From Prorocentrum cordatum (lineage: Eukaryota > Sar > Dinophyceae > Prorocentrales > Prorocentraceae): DNA of 64,000 nt. Below the pieces are notes generated by a model that saw only the letters and a list, made by a program, of their open reading frames with translations, was not told the DNA's origin and ran no database searches. The stretch's first letter is position 1. Each line of letters begins with the position of its first letter. Location: the NCBI GenBank assembly GCA_963575745.1, contig CAUYUJ010017837.1, positions 1,037,190-1,101,189 of the forward strand, read 5' to 3'. The position numbers and the translations under genes were made by a program. Below are positions 44,346 through 54,069 of the stretch, piece by piece.

Positions 44346-45459
44346 GAAAATGAGGCCGAGGACGGAGTGAGGAGGATGGACAGGTGGGGCTCCTCCTCCA
44401 GGTTGTCTTCCTCTTTTACTTCCTCCACCACCTCATCACCACCATCGTCCATGGTGGGCCGCTCGCGTGGCCTGCCATGCCTAGCCCAGGGCGGCTGGAA
44501 CCTGTACTGCGCAATCAGTGCACCCCCACAAGTCGACACAGAAGGACTAATCCAATACCAGCCACTTCGGTTGCGACGCGCGCCTTCCACACGGTGGAGA
44601 GCTCCACCCTGTCAGACCCTGCACCGCTTCTCATTCGCCGACCCCCTGCTAAGCGAACGCGGGGAGACGAGCTCACCCGACACGACCACCTCGGGGGGCC
44701 TCCGATGACCGACGAGCCTGGAGGATGCCCAGCAAGCTCATCTCTGACGACGTGGGTTCTGGTCTCTGTGCCTCCGCGTGGCCTATCCAGCCTCAAAGGC
44801 GACCCGCGCTGTGGGGGGTCGAGCGGTGCCCCCCGAGGAGCTGCCGCGGGCCGTCAGCCTCGAGCGCCCCGCCCCGCCGCCACCGCGACGGCGCGAGCCT
44901 ACCGCGCGGGGGCCGCCGTCGTGCCAGAGCCCTCCGGGAGTGCTCCGAGAGGTGGGCCGGGACTGATCCACAGCCCCAGGCTGCCTGATTCAGGCCTCTC
45001 CGTGGGGGCGTTTCTATATCCGACCCGTTTCTGACTCGCATTCCTGCGGCCTGTTGATCCTCTCCCGCCGACGAAACATCGAAGAGAGACGTAAGACGCG
45101 GGTTCAGGGGACTCGGCTTGGCCTGACGGGGCCATCAAGGCAACTCAGGGCCCAAAATGAAATTTAACGCGAGCTCCCGCTACAATTATCCCACGAAAAC
45201 TTGGCCGTCAAAATTCTGGACAAGCCCGTCAAACACAGTCAACAAACTGGAGTTCGGGCGAACTCGAGTCGCCCGTTCCCCCAGAAAAAAAAGTCAACCT
45301 CTCCCAAGCCCAGGACCTGGCCTCGCGAATGGGACAAGATCCGACTGTGAATTGGGCGCCCCGCGATCCTCTTCCCCCGCTCCCTTCCTTGGCGCCTGCC
45401 GCTGGAATGCTCTGTCCCTTGTCTGTGGCACCAGACGGCACCGGCCGAGCTGTAATTTG
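44346..45459. other. Intergenic DNA, no gene seen
   Basis: GC-rich. Frames of up to 216 codons lack domain motifs. Confidence 0.5.
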
Positions 45460-45614
45460 AGCTGGGGCCGACCGTCCCGTCATTCCTGTAGTCCTACCGC
45501 GAAATGTTCTTAGGACCCAGAAATGTTCCAAGATCAATAAACAATGCTCTTAGAAAGTAAACCCGATGTGGTAAAACAAAACAGACTCCTTCAGAAATGT
45601 TCTAAGAACATGTC
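45460..45614 (+). mobile_element. Family C repeat, copy 3, truncated on the right
   Basis: Starts GGGGCCGACCGTCCCG and CCTGTAGTCCTACCGCGAAA, follows the 31655 copy to GAAATGTTCTAAGAACATG, then stops at the edge of a family R8 repeat. Confidence 0.7.
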
Positions 45615-45616
45615 GA

Positions 45617-45860
45617 AATGTGCGCGGCGCGGGGGGGGGAGAACCACATGTTGAAAACCACCAGCTCTCCATCCGCAACTCTCCTGATTATATATAGATG
45701 TATATATAATGTGCGCGGCACTAAGGCGAGAACCACGGTTTGAAAACGGCCGCCCTGCATCCATGAAACTCTTGGACATTCTCAGCTTCATTATCATGCG
45801 AAACGCCTGGCCCGCCTTACCGACACGCCTCGGGGTGCGACGGGGGGGATTACTCATAGG
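45617..45860 (+). repeat. Dispersed repeat R8, copy 2
   Basis: Two units as at 27859, separated by a TATATATAGATGTATATATA insertion (45689-45712). The shared right flank GAAACGCCTGGCCCGCCTTA is present. Confidence 0.72.
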
Positions 45861-45867
45861 GAAAATG

Positions 45868-46042
45868 ACTGGAGGAGGCAGGGGCGGAGGAGGAGGAAGA
45901 GGAGGAGAAGGAGGAGCAGGAGGAGCAGGAGGAGGAGGAGCAGGAGGAGGAGGAGGAGGAGGAGCAGGAGGAATAGGAGGAGGAGCAGGAGGACGAGGAG
46001 CACGAGGAGGAGCAGCAGCAGGAGGAGGAGCAGGAGGAGAGA
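45868..46042. repeat. GGA/GCA triplet tract
   Basis: GGAGGA with GGAGCAGGA interruptions. Confidence 0.93.
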
Positions 46043-47214
46043 ACTTCGGGGCAGCTCTGGAAAGCGCACGGGTCCCGGCTCCCACACGGGCCCGAAGGGG
46101 GGTGTGCTCGACCGCTCGCCCGCTTCCCGCGGGCCTGGAGGCCAAAAGCGCACGAGGCGGGGGGGGCAGGGATGGCTGGACGGACGAGGGGGGGAAAAGC
46201 CATGAGGCGCAGGAGCCGCTCCTCCGGCGGCGCGCCGAGCGAGGGGGGAGGCGAGAGGAGGGCATGACCTCCTCAGAGGGCGGCGTGGCTTCTGAGCCCG
46301 ACCTGGAGCGCAGAGCCTGAGCCCGGCCCGGCCCGGCCCCGCCCGACGACGACGACGACAACGACGACGACGGCGGCAGCGTCGGCGGCGAAAACGACGA
46401 CCCTGGCGAGCAGCTCTGGACCGCTTGCTTGCGGAGGGCCTCGGGGCCCCGACCCCCCGACCAGGACGACGAGGCAGGAGGCGGGGGAGGACCACGCCCG
46501 CGAGCGAAGGACGGCGCGACGGGGGGGGGGCGACGACCGCGAGCGACGGAGGGTGCGACAACCACGGTGGCGCCGCAGGCGCACGTGGCCCGGGCCGGGG
46601 CCCCGACTCCGACCGACCAGGACGACGAGGCCAGGGGGCGGGGGGGGCGACGACCGGGCGCGACAGCCATGGTGGCGCCGCAGAGGCACGTGGCCCGGGC
46701 TCCGTGGGCCCGGAGCCATGCCGAGGGGCCGCGCGCCTGCTGCAGCCGCCCCTCCCCCTCGGCCCGCCCCTTTCCGCGGGCCGCCGCCCCCGTGCCGGCC
46801 TCCGCCGCAGGCCGAGGGGCGCCGACGGCGGGGCCGCCCTCTCTGGGAGCGCCCCGTGCGGGTGGCCTGCCGCCTCGCCGCCGTGCGGCCTCCGCCGAGG
46901 GGCCGAGGCGCGCCGACGCCATGGGCCCTCCCGGGCACGCCCCGCGCGCGCGGCGCCGCCGCCGGGCGCCGCTTGACTGCCGCCGCCGGCCTCCGCCGAG
47001 GGCCAGGGCGCGGCGCCGGCGGAGCCCTCTCTGCGGCCAATACTTATATCCATGTCCAGAGCGTCCTGGACTTGTTGGGAAGGGGTGCCGCAAGGCCGAG
47101 GCACACTGGAAACGGGTAATCATCGAACCTTCTGGGGCAAGATCTTTATCCATATCCGGCGCGCCTCCGGCCTCCGGGGAAGAGAGCCCAAAGCTCCAAG
47201 ACGCACTGGATGTG
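46043..47214. other. Very GC-rich intergenic DNA, no gene seen
   Basis: Frames are open on several strands because stops are rare, with Arg/Ala/Pro-rich products. GACGACGAC run at 46347-46372. No motif supports coding. Confidence 0.5.
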
Positions 47215-47400
47215 GGTATAACCCCAGACCCCCGACGTCATGATTTTTTCATGACGTCGACCCCCCGAGGTCTCGACCCATTCCCCAGGACCGGTTTTTC
47301 GTCCTGAGTCGTTTTTTGACGGTCCCGAGGGCCGGTAAGGGCCCCCAGAGGTCAAAAATATGCCAAAACCTCCCGTCCTGATTTTTTTACGACGCGATCA
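47215..47400 (+). repeat. Dispersed repeat R7, second copy
   Basis: CCCAGACCCCCGACGTCATG, GAGGTCTCGACCCATTCCCC, TTTTTGACGGTCCCGAGG. The copy at 20755 is inverted. A small TTTTTTCATGACGTCG palindrome is added here. Confidence 0.72.
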
Positions 47401-47612
47401 TGTCTGGGACTGTTGCCCGCCCCCTCTGGAACGCCGCCGCCCTGCAGCCAGGCGGGAGGAGGAGGAGGAGGCGTCTGCGGGGAAGAGCGGCGGACGGGGA
47501 AGGGCGGAGGGGCGCGGCGGGTCCGCCGGCGCGGCCGCTCGATGGCTCACCAAGGCAGGACCCCGGACCCTCTGGGAGGGGAGCCAAGCCAGGAGGGCCC
47601 AAACGTTAGGGA

Positions 47613-47804
47613 TACGGCAGGTTCGCGTCGTGTCGACCCCGGCGTTGGTTTCTGACACCGCGGGGATCGTTCAACCTTGAACGATCGGCCGCTGCCGCAA
47701 CGTCCGATCGTTCAACATCGATCGATTCTGGGTCGCCGGCGGCGTTCAACCTTGAACGCCCGCGCTGGGGTCGCCGCTGGTCGACACGACGCAAACCTAC
47801 CGTA
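47613..47804 (+). mobile_element. Well-preserved TIR element, family K
   Basis: The left end TACGGCAGGTTCGCGTCGTG continues TCGACC. The right end is its inverted copy with 2 differences in 26. CGTTCAACCTTGAACG palindromes occur twice inside. The outermost TA on both sides could be the TA target duplication typical of Tc1/mariner-type elements. 192 bp, non-coding. Confidence 0.78.
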
Positions 47805-48052
47805 GAGTCGTGGATGCCATGACAATGGACCTTCTAGCAATCCTGTCATTGAATCAATCATGTGGTTAAACTGGGTCGAGCATCTCCTAAGCATGTTTCA
47901 AGCATGCTTTCTTTTTTACAGGTGTAAGACATGATTGAAACATGTTTTAGACATCTGGACATTTTTTGGCAGCATCTTCCTCTCCATGAATCGACTTCCA
48001 CAAGAAAGAGGGTCTTTTCTGCAGATGTGCCGAACCAAACCGCCCAGAGTTA

Positions 48053-48107
48053 TGACCCCTAATGCGAAGACGGGGACCTCAGTGAGGCCACGTCTTCATT
48101 AGGGTCA
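48053..48107. other. Extended hairpin 3' of the WD40 gene
   Basis: Arms at 48053-48072 and 48091-48107 pair over about 17 bp with two one-base bulges (TGACCCTAATGAAGACG and its complement). The loop carries a second small palindrome, CCTCA-G-TGAGG. It lies about 50 bp past the WD40 stop codon. It could be a 3'-end signal, a recombination product or the tip of a TIR element; the sequence does not decide. Confidence 0.6.
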
Positions 48108-48154
48108 GGGGTTCTTTTGCTCTCGATGACTCGGTGACGACAGCCGCGGGGCGA

Positions 48155-49192
48155 TTACGGCGCGAAGGAGGCCTTGTTCCCGGCGCGCCTCAGCGTGCCC
48201 AGGCACTCCCCAGAATCGGCGGCCCAGAACTTCGCTGTCTGGTCCCCCGAGACCGTGAGCACCTGCTGCCCGTCCCCCGAGAACACGGCGGACGTCACGC
48301 GGCCTCCGCTTTCCAGTGTGCGCAGGCACTCCCAGGAGTCGGCGGCCCAGACCTTCGCCGTCCTGTCGTCCGAGGCCGTCACCGCGTTCTGCCCGTCCGC
48401 CGAGAACTCGGCGGATAGCACGCAGTCCTGGTGGCCGTCCAGTGTGCGCAAACACTCTCCAGAGTCGGTGTCCCAGACCTTCGCCATCCGGTCCAGCGAG
48501 GTTGTCAGCGCCAGCTGCCCGTCTGCCGAGAAGGCAGCGGACGTCACCCAGTTCCTGTGGTCTTCCAGTGTGCGCAAGCACTCTCCAGAGCCGGCGGCCC
48601 AAACCTTCGCCGTCTTGTCCCGTGAGGCCGTCAGCGCCCGCTGCCCGTCCGCAGAGAACACGGCGGACGTCACGCAGCCTGGGTGGCCTACCAGCGTGCG
48701 CAGGCACTCCCCAGAGTCGGCGGCCCAAATTTTCGCCGTCCTGTCGAACGAGGCCGTGAGCACCTGCTGCCCGTCCCCCGAGAACACGGCTGAAGTCACG
48801 CGGCCCTGGTGGCCGACCAGCGTGCGCAGGCACTCCCCAGAGTCGGCGGCCCAGATCTTCGCCGTCGAATCGTCCGAGGCCGTGAGCACCTGCTGCCCGT
48901 CCACCGAGAACACGGCGGACGTCACGTAGCCCTGGTGGCCTTCCAGCGTGCGCAGGCACTCCCCCAAGTCTGCGTCCCAGATCCTCGCCACGGACTTGTA
49001 GCACGTCACCATGCGGCGCCTCTTGTTCACCACGAGGGTCAGCTCGCTGCCGCTTCGTACTTCGATCTCGCCCAAAGTCGCGGCGCCGCACAACTCCGCC
49101 TCCCCGAAGAAGATGCGCAGCTCGTGGCCCGCCGGCACCTCCGGCTTGGGGAACGCTGCTAGGAGGTCGCCCAACAACCACGACAGCTCAGC
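48155..49192 (-). CDS. WD40-repeat protein, probably 5'-partial (upstream exon missing)
   Basis: This is the best protein-coding region in the window: an open frame of about 345 residues ending in TAA. An N-terminal stretch ending in SELTLVV looks like the end of a ubiquitin-like domain, a common lead-in of dinoflagellate WD40 proteins. Six complete WD repeats of about 42 residues follow, each built as GECLRTL-GH-VTSAVFSADGQ-LTAS-D-TAK-IW, and then a truncated seventh. The sixth repeat has lost its GH pair. WD40 propellers are protein-interaction scaffolds; partner and process are unknown. The frame is closed upstream by TAG at 49193-49195 and no ATG precedes the ubiquitin-like tail; the first in-frame ATG lies just after that tail, near 49012-49014. 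I therefore infer an upstream exon joined near 49192 (AG at the TAG). A long AGG tract lies upstream and a large hairpin lies about 50 bp beyond the stop. Confidence 0.88.
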   Translation of the reverse strand, partial: AELSWLLGDLLAAFPKPEVPAGHELRIFFGEAELCGAATLGEIEVRSGSELTLVVNKRRRMVTCYKSVARIWDADLGECLRTLEGHQGYVTSAVFSVDGQQVLTASDDSTAKIWAADSGECLRTLVGHQGRVTSAVFSGDGQQVLTASFDRTAKIWAADSGECLRTLVGHPGCVTSAVFSADGQRALTASRDKTAKVWAAGSGECLRTLEDHRNWVTSAAFSADGQLALTTSLDRMAKVWDTDSGECLRTLDGHQDCVLSAEFSADGQNAVTASDDRTAKVWAADSWECLRTLESGGRVTSAVFSGDGQQVLTVSGDQTAKFWAADSGECLGTLRRAGNKASFAP

Positions 49193-49204
49193 CTATCAGG
49201 AGGA

Positions 49205-49645
49205 GAGTGCCCTCCACCTACCCCCTCCTCCTCGTCCCCCTCCCTCCCTGCTCCTTCTCCTCCTCCCCCTCCTCCTCCACCACCTCCTCCTCCTCCTCCT
49301 CCTCCTCCTCCTCCTCCACCTCCTCCTCCTCCTCCTCCTCCTCCTCCTCCTCCCTCCTCCTCCCTCCTCCTCCCCCTCGCCCTCCCTCCTCCTCCTCCTC
49401 CTCCTCCTCCTCCCTCCCTCCTCCCTCCTCCTCCTCCTCCACCTCCTCCTCCTCCTCCCACTCCCCCTCCTCTCCCTCCTCCTCCTCCTCCTCCTCCTCT
49501 CCTCCTCCTCTTCCCTCCTCCTCCTCCTCCTCCTCCTCTTCCTCCTCCTCCTCCTCCTCCACCTCCTCCTCCTTCTCCTCCTGCTCCTCCTACTCCTCCT
49601 CCTCCTCCTCCTCCTCCTCCTCCTCCTCCTCCTCCTCCTCCCCCT
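49205..49645. repeat. CCT tract upstream of the WD40 gene
   Basis: CCT repeats with CCA, CCC and CTT interruptions over about 440 bp. On the coding strand of the WD40 gene this is purine-rich and lies directly 5' of the first recognised codon, perhaps inside an intron. Confidence 0.95.
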
Positions 49646-49801
49646 CCTCCACGATTACTCAATATGAATACTACTCTCCCTCTTCCCCTGATGACGGTTT
49701 GAAAGTGCTCGACCCCCCCCGCCTACTGTTCTTTACACACAGGTTGCCCCGGAGTTGGGTTTTCGCCTGCATTTGTTTTCAAAATGCTACTCTCGCCGAG
49801 G

Positions 49802-49976
49802 CGCCGGCCTCATTTTCAGGCCCCCCTCGTTCCGAATCGTGCTCCCGCTGCAGCGCTGGCCTCATTTCCGTGCTTCCGCTCGTTCCGAATCGTGCTCCCG
49901 CTGCATCGCTGGCCTCATTTCCGCGCTTCCGCTTGTTTCGACTCGTGCTCCCGCTGCAGCGCTGGCGTCATTTCCC
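49802..49976 (+). repeat. Tandem array, unit about 53 bp, 3 copies
   Basis: CGTTCCGAATCGTGCTCCCG and CTGCAGCGCTGGCCTCATTT recur at 49828, 49881 and 49934. Short direct and inverted GCATGC-like pieces follow to about 50080. Confidence 0.88.
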
Positions 49977-50199
49977 GTGCCATGCCACGGCATGCAATGC
50001 AATGCTAGGTTGATACTACGCTTTGCGGTGCTCTTCTACGCCATGCCATGCCGTGCTCTACAATGCATCGCGTACCCTTTCGGGATCATTGCCCTGCTCG
50101 ACATCCGACTGTGCGAGTAGAGAGGGGATCTACGCCATGGTAAGGGATGGGAGGGAGGGGTAGGATGTCAGATATGACGCGAGCGCACATAGCTTGTCC

Positions 50200-50375
50200 C
50201 CCTCCCCTCCCCCTCCCCCTCCCCCTCCTCCTCCTCCTCCTCCCCTCCTCCTCCTCCTCCTCCTCCTCCTCTCCTCCTCCTCCTCCTCCTCCCTCCTCCT
50301 CCGCCTCCTCCTCCTCCTCCTCCTCCTCCTCCTCCTCCTCCTCCTTCTCCTCCTCCTCCTCCTCCTCCTCCCCCT
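50200..50375. repeat. CCT tract
   Basis: CCCCTCCCC units at the left, CCT repeats to the right. A CCCTG pentamer run follows at 50444-50475. Confidence 0.95.
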
Positions 50376-50820
50376 CTCCCTCATCCCCCACGTCGTCGTC
50401 CTGGTACTTTTCTTTCATCCTCGTCCTCCATCACTCTCCTCTCGCCCTGCCCTGCCCTGCCCTGCCCTGCGCCCTGCGCCATGCGCCCGGCTCGTGACAG
50501 CGGTGGCGTCGGCGGGCAGCTGGCCGTGCGCAGCACGGGCGATTGGGCGTTCTCTGGCTCTTGGAGGTCAGGCCACGAGGCGGGTGCCCAGCAGCGGGGC
50601 CGCAACCAGTTTGTCCCCCCGCCCTCTTCTTCCGACTCCGATGCGCCGACGGGGAGGCCCGCCCCCGCGCACCGACGGGCCCGGGGAGGGGGGGGGGGGG
50701 CAGAGGCACGAAGCCCCTATTTCGGGGATCCGAACACACTGCAGCAGAAAGACAGGGGGGCGCCCCACGGACCCGACAGCGGCGGCCTCCAGACGCGCAG
50801 GCCCCCACGTCCCTCTCTCC

Positions 50821-52148
50821 CTCCGGCATGTCCTTCGCTTGCAGAGCCGACAGGTCGCTCCCATGACGGCCGTTTGCTCGTGGTGGCTAAGCTGGACATG
50901 GGCTGGGCCGCTTCCTCAAGAGCCGTCGCTGCAGCTGCGACCGGTGGAGCCGCAGCGCTGACAGAAACGCCCTGGGCTGCCCCCCCACCAATGACCTGGT
51001 CGTCTCTCTCCCTTTTTTTTGTTGTTTCTCTCTCTCTCTCTCTACCCTAAGAACTTAGAGCCTACAAATATGTTCATCCTGAAATGTTTTCGCCTGCTTC
51101 CTTTGTGCGCCCCCCCCCCGCCATTTTGGCACACCTCTCACGCAGATCCTTGCCTTGCCCCCGGAGTGCCAGGAATGGTGTTCTGAGAGCTCTCGCCAAT
51201 CGCAGGGCGCACCCCTCTAGCAGATCCTTGCCTTCGGAATGCTAAGGATGCGAACTGGGAATCCGTCTCCTCGAAGCAACGAGCTATCCCGCGCTCGTCG
51301 CGCCGCCACTCCATGCAATCTCACCGCCACTGGGCGGCGTCCCTGCGACGCACAGGGACTCGCGTAAATGTACTTTGTTTTTCAAATCGCGTCGTCGCGC
51401 GCGCGTGCCGCATCGCCGTTGCAACGGCTTCACAGAAGACTTTGCGCGACTGTCGTCGTCGTCGTCGTTTTGAGATCAGCTTCGCCTTCGTTATCGGTGA
51501 CGTCGTCGTCGTTTTGAGACCAATATGTCTTGGGTCATGGGTGGGTGGGACACGTCCAACAGGCTTCAAGTTTGGGCTAGTGGACGCTAAGAACTAAGAG
51601 CCTATAGAGATTTGAATCCTAAAACTCCTTAAGCGCCTCCCTCCGTGCTCCCGTATGCCGCCCCCTGCTTTGGCACACCCCTCACGCAGATCCTTGCCTT
51701 CGGAGTGCCGGGAATGGTGTTCTCGGAGCTTTTGCAAGTCCCAGGGCGCACCCCTCACGCATATCCGTGGCCGCGCGAGAGCAGGCCCCGCGCCGGGTGA
51801 CCTTCGGGGCCCGCGACACGCGCGCATCGCGGAGGCGGCGCGGGGCGGCGCAACAGTGAGCGACCTCGTCAGGGACTTCGGGGTGAGCAAGCGGCGCGGG
51901 CGAGAGTTGCGCAGCCACTACGGCTCCCAGGGCGCGGCGCCACTGACGCCGAACCGCGCGCGTGGCAAGCAGGCGGCGGCAGCGGCCGCGCGAGGACGCG
52001 CGACTGGCGTCGTTTTGATCGCCGTTTTGAAATCAATATCGTCGTCTTCGTCATCGGTATCGTCGTCGTCGTTTTGAAATCAAATGTCTTGGGTCATGGG
52101 TGGGTGGGACACGTCCAACAGGCTTCAAGCTTGGGCTATTGGACACTA
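50821..52148 (+). repeat. Duplicated block part A, copy 1
   Basis: From CTCCGGCATGTCCTTCGCTT onward this stretch is repeated nearly unchanged at 57332. Inside it are two divergent tandem modules of about 550 bp (51045-51590 and 51590-52148). Each begins AAGAACTWAGAGCCTA, contains TTTGGCACACC and CACGCAGATCC, and ends with a GTCGTCGTCGTTTTGA stretch plus TGTCTTGGGTCATGGGTGGG. The left flank of copy 1 differs from that of copy 2. Confidence 0.92.
51655..52077 (+). other. ORF with helix-turn-helix-like stretch in duplicated block, copy 1
   Basis: This 140-residue frame contains RIAEAARGGATVSDLVRDFG then VSKRRGRELRSHYG, shaped like a transposase or resolvase helix-turn-helix. It ends in a poly-Ser tail encoded by a TCG/GTC repeat. 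The frame is also open in copy 2 (58180-58644), with a 42-bp in-frame length difference. No catalytic domain is visible. It may be a relic of a transposase N-terminus or chance in GC-rich DNA. Confidence 0.25.
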
Positions 52149-52225
52149 AACTCTAAACCCTAAACCCTAAACCCTAAAACCTAAAACCTAAATCTCTAAT
52201 CTCTATAATTATTAAACCCTAAACC
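52149..52225. repeat. Interstitial telomere-like repeat, CCCTAAA, block 1
   Basis: CTAAACCCTAAACCCTAAA followed by degenerate CCTAAAA and TCTCTAAT variants. TTTAGGG is the plant-type telomere repeat also reported in dinoflagellates. The window continues for over 11 kb to the right, so this is internal. It forms the left edge of the 0.9 kb segment found only in copy 1. Confidence 0.85.
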
Positions 52226-52268
52226 CTTCAAAACCGGCCGCTATGTAAGTCGGCCTTTCTCTCATGCA

Positions 52269-52545
52269 AAAAAACTAGTTCCTGATCATGCGATCAGAGA
52301 ACCATATTTTTTACAATACAAAGTGCCCGACCCCGCTCGCGAACCCGGCTCATCCATTGCAGAAAAATTATATCCTGATCATGCGATCAGAAAACCATAT
52401 TTTTACAATACAAAGTGCCCGATCCGCTCGCGAACCCGGCTCATCCATTGCAAAAAACGACTACATCCTGATCATGCGATCAGAAAACCTTATTTTTTAC
52501 AATACCAAGTGCCCAACCCCGCTCGCGGGCCCGTATGTAAACCAC
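52269..52545 (+). repeat. Three tandem 93-bp units with TGATC-ATGC-GATCA palindrome
   Basis: CCTGATCATGCGATCAG recurs at 52281, 52374 and 52467. Each is followed by an AT-rich stretch and GTGCCCGACCCCGCTCGCG. The palindrome is perfect with a 4-nt loop. Present only in copy 1 of the duplication. Confidence 0.9.
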
Positions 52546-52587
52546 AGTTTTATATGGTAAAAACCAGTATAAACTCAACATTTTGTT

Positions 52588-52935
52588 TTTCAACATGTGC
52601 CCATGCTCATATTCCATTGCAAAAAATACGACAAAGTGCACACGCGCGCGGCGGCCGCGCGATCATGGCGAAATCTTTTGAAACACAATGTGTTTTCAAT
52701 GTTTTCACAAGCGATATCAGCAGCACATATGAAAACATATGACTTTCTCATACCCAAATTCGGCAGCATCGCCCTCCGCGTGCATCCTGAATCATTGAAA
52801 AACCAATGGGTTTTGCAACATTCTTGTCAATCGGGGCTTCACCGACAACTTTTGACCGCACGGCGACTGTGCCCATGCTCATTTTCCATTGCAAAAAATA
52901 CGACAAAGTGCACACGCGCGCGGCCGCCGCCTCTT
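52588..52935 (+). repeat. Direct repeat pair of about 65 bp
   Basis: TGTGCCCATGCTCAT, then TTCCATTGCAAAAAATACG and GTGCACACGCGCGCGG occur at 52590-52655 and 52868-52930, about 278 bp apart. AT-richer unique sequence lies between. An ATGCT pentamer run (52946-52975) follows directly. Confidence 0.85.
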
Positions 52936-53096
52936 TGCTAAGCGCTTGCTATGCTATGCTATGCTATGCTCTGCTACAGCCACGGTCTAACATGAGAGGA
53001 GAGATGATCTTTATGTGGGGGTGGAGATGCGGGGGGGATTGATAGCCACCGCAGGTGAGTGCCTATGCAGGTAGGTATTCCTCGCCTTGCACTGTT

Positions 53097-53126
53097 AGAC
53101 CCTAAACCCTAAACCCTAAACCCTAA
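53097..53126. repeat. Interstitial telomere-like repeat, block 2
   Basis: Four CCCTAAA units, ending in CCCTAACTCCCACC. This forms the right edge of the 0.9 kb segment unique to copy 1. Confidence 0.85.
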
Positions 53127-53464
53127 CTCCCACCTCCCGTCCCTCTCTCCCTCCTCTTCCGCCTCCGCGCAGCAAGGGCTGCGGGGAACTCGCCGTGCGA
53201 AGCCTGTAGCACTTACTTGGGCACTGGACGTCTGATCTCCGTCGGGACTGCTTGCTGGCATCATTCCGACGTACGGTAAGAAACTTCTGCGTAGCGCTCA
53301 GCGCCCCTCTAACGGGATTCCACTGACGGGTATGTTGGCCAGTGACCCAGCGAACCCAACCCTCTCCAATGTGGGCAACGCTGCAATGCCACTAAGAGGG
53401 CCTAAAGGGGCAACTTTCGGTAACCAAAATACCCGTTAGTGAGTACCCGTTACGGTGCCACTGA

Positions 53465-53641
53465 AGCGTGTCGCCGCGGCGGCCCCGGCGACACGATATG
53501 CCCTGCAGGCGGATAGCGTGTCGCTCCGCTCCGCGGGGCGGGAGACATCCAACGACTCGAGACGAGGACGCCTGAGAACCGGGAAAAAGATAGCGTGTCG
53601 CGCCGAAGTGTGGCGGGCCAGAACCAGCGCCGCGACACGCT
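53465..53641 (+). mobile_element. Small TIR element, family J, copy 1
   Basis: 177 bp bounded by AGCGTGTCGC and GCGACACGCT. The same decamer recurs internally at about 53515 and 53592. No coding capacity: a MITE or fold-back element by structure. Confidence 0.72.
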
Positions 53642-54069
53642 ATCCAAGATGTCCCAACCGTAGGCGCTGAATGTTCGATCTTCATCGTATTGGCCTGCTG
53701 GTGTAGAGGCATGTGAGTGCATGAAGGAGCTTGCCGTGCGCGGTTGCAGCTTGGGAGCGATGGCCACACCGTATCTGGTGCGATACCTCTGCCGTCTCCA
53801 CTGCCGTTCCGTCCTCCCCCCCCTGGCGGACGAGCAGACGCAGAACTCACGGGGGACGCCCTATGCTCGACATCGAAGGGGCCGTGGTGTGCCTCTTGCG
53901 CCCAGCAGCTCCACGCCCCAAAGTAGTCAAATGTCTGCAGAAGTCAGGCGCTGACCACCCCCTCGCGCGCCGCCCCCCTCCCGCTTCTCCTTCTCCTCCC
54001 TGGATGATGAAATCATCCTGTCGAAGGACCCGCCCATATGCAAGTGTGAGTACCGCGTTGTGGGTACCG

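Noticed and set aside
46273-47153. Long Arg/Ala/Pro frames on both strands
   Set aside because: Very GC-rich sequence with few stops; no motif, and equally long frames occur on opposite strands.
48105-49181. A 358-codon frame overlapping the WD40 gene
   Set aside because: Same strand but another frame; Arg/Gly-rich with no domain. A shadow of the WD40 reading frame.
51118-51135. GCCATTTTGGC, shared with the SL core, also at about 57650
   Set aside because: Only 11 bases match, the CCGTAG start and CTCAAG end are absent, and the sister module in block A reads TGCTTTGGCACACC here. Chance match within a repeat.
52149-53126. True chromosome end
   Set aside because: The CCCTAAA blocks are short and degenerate, and more than 10 kb of other sequence lies on either side, so they are internal.
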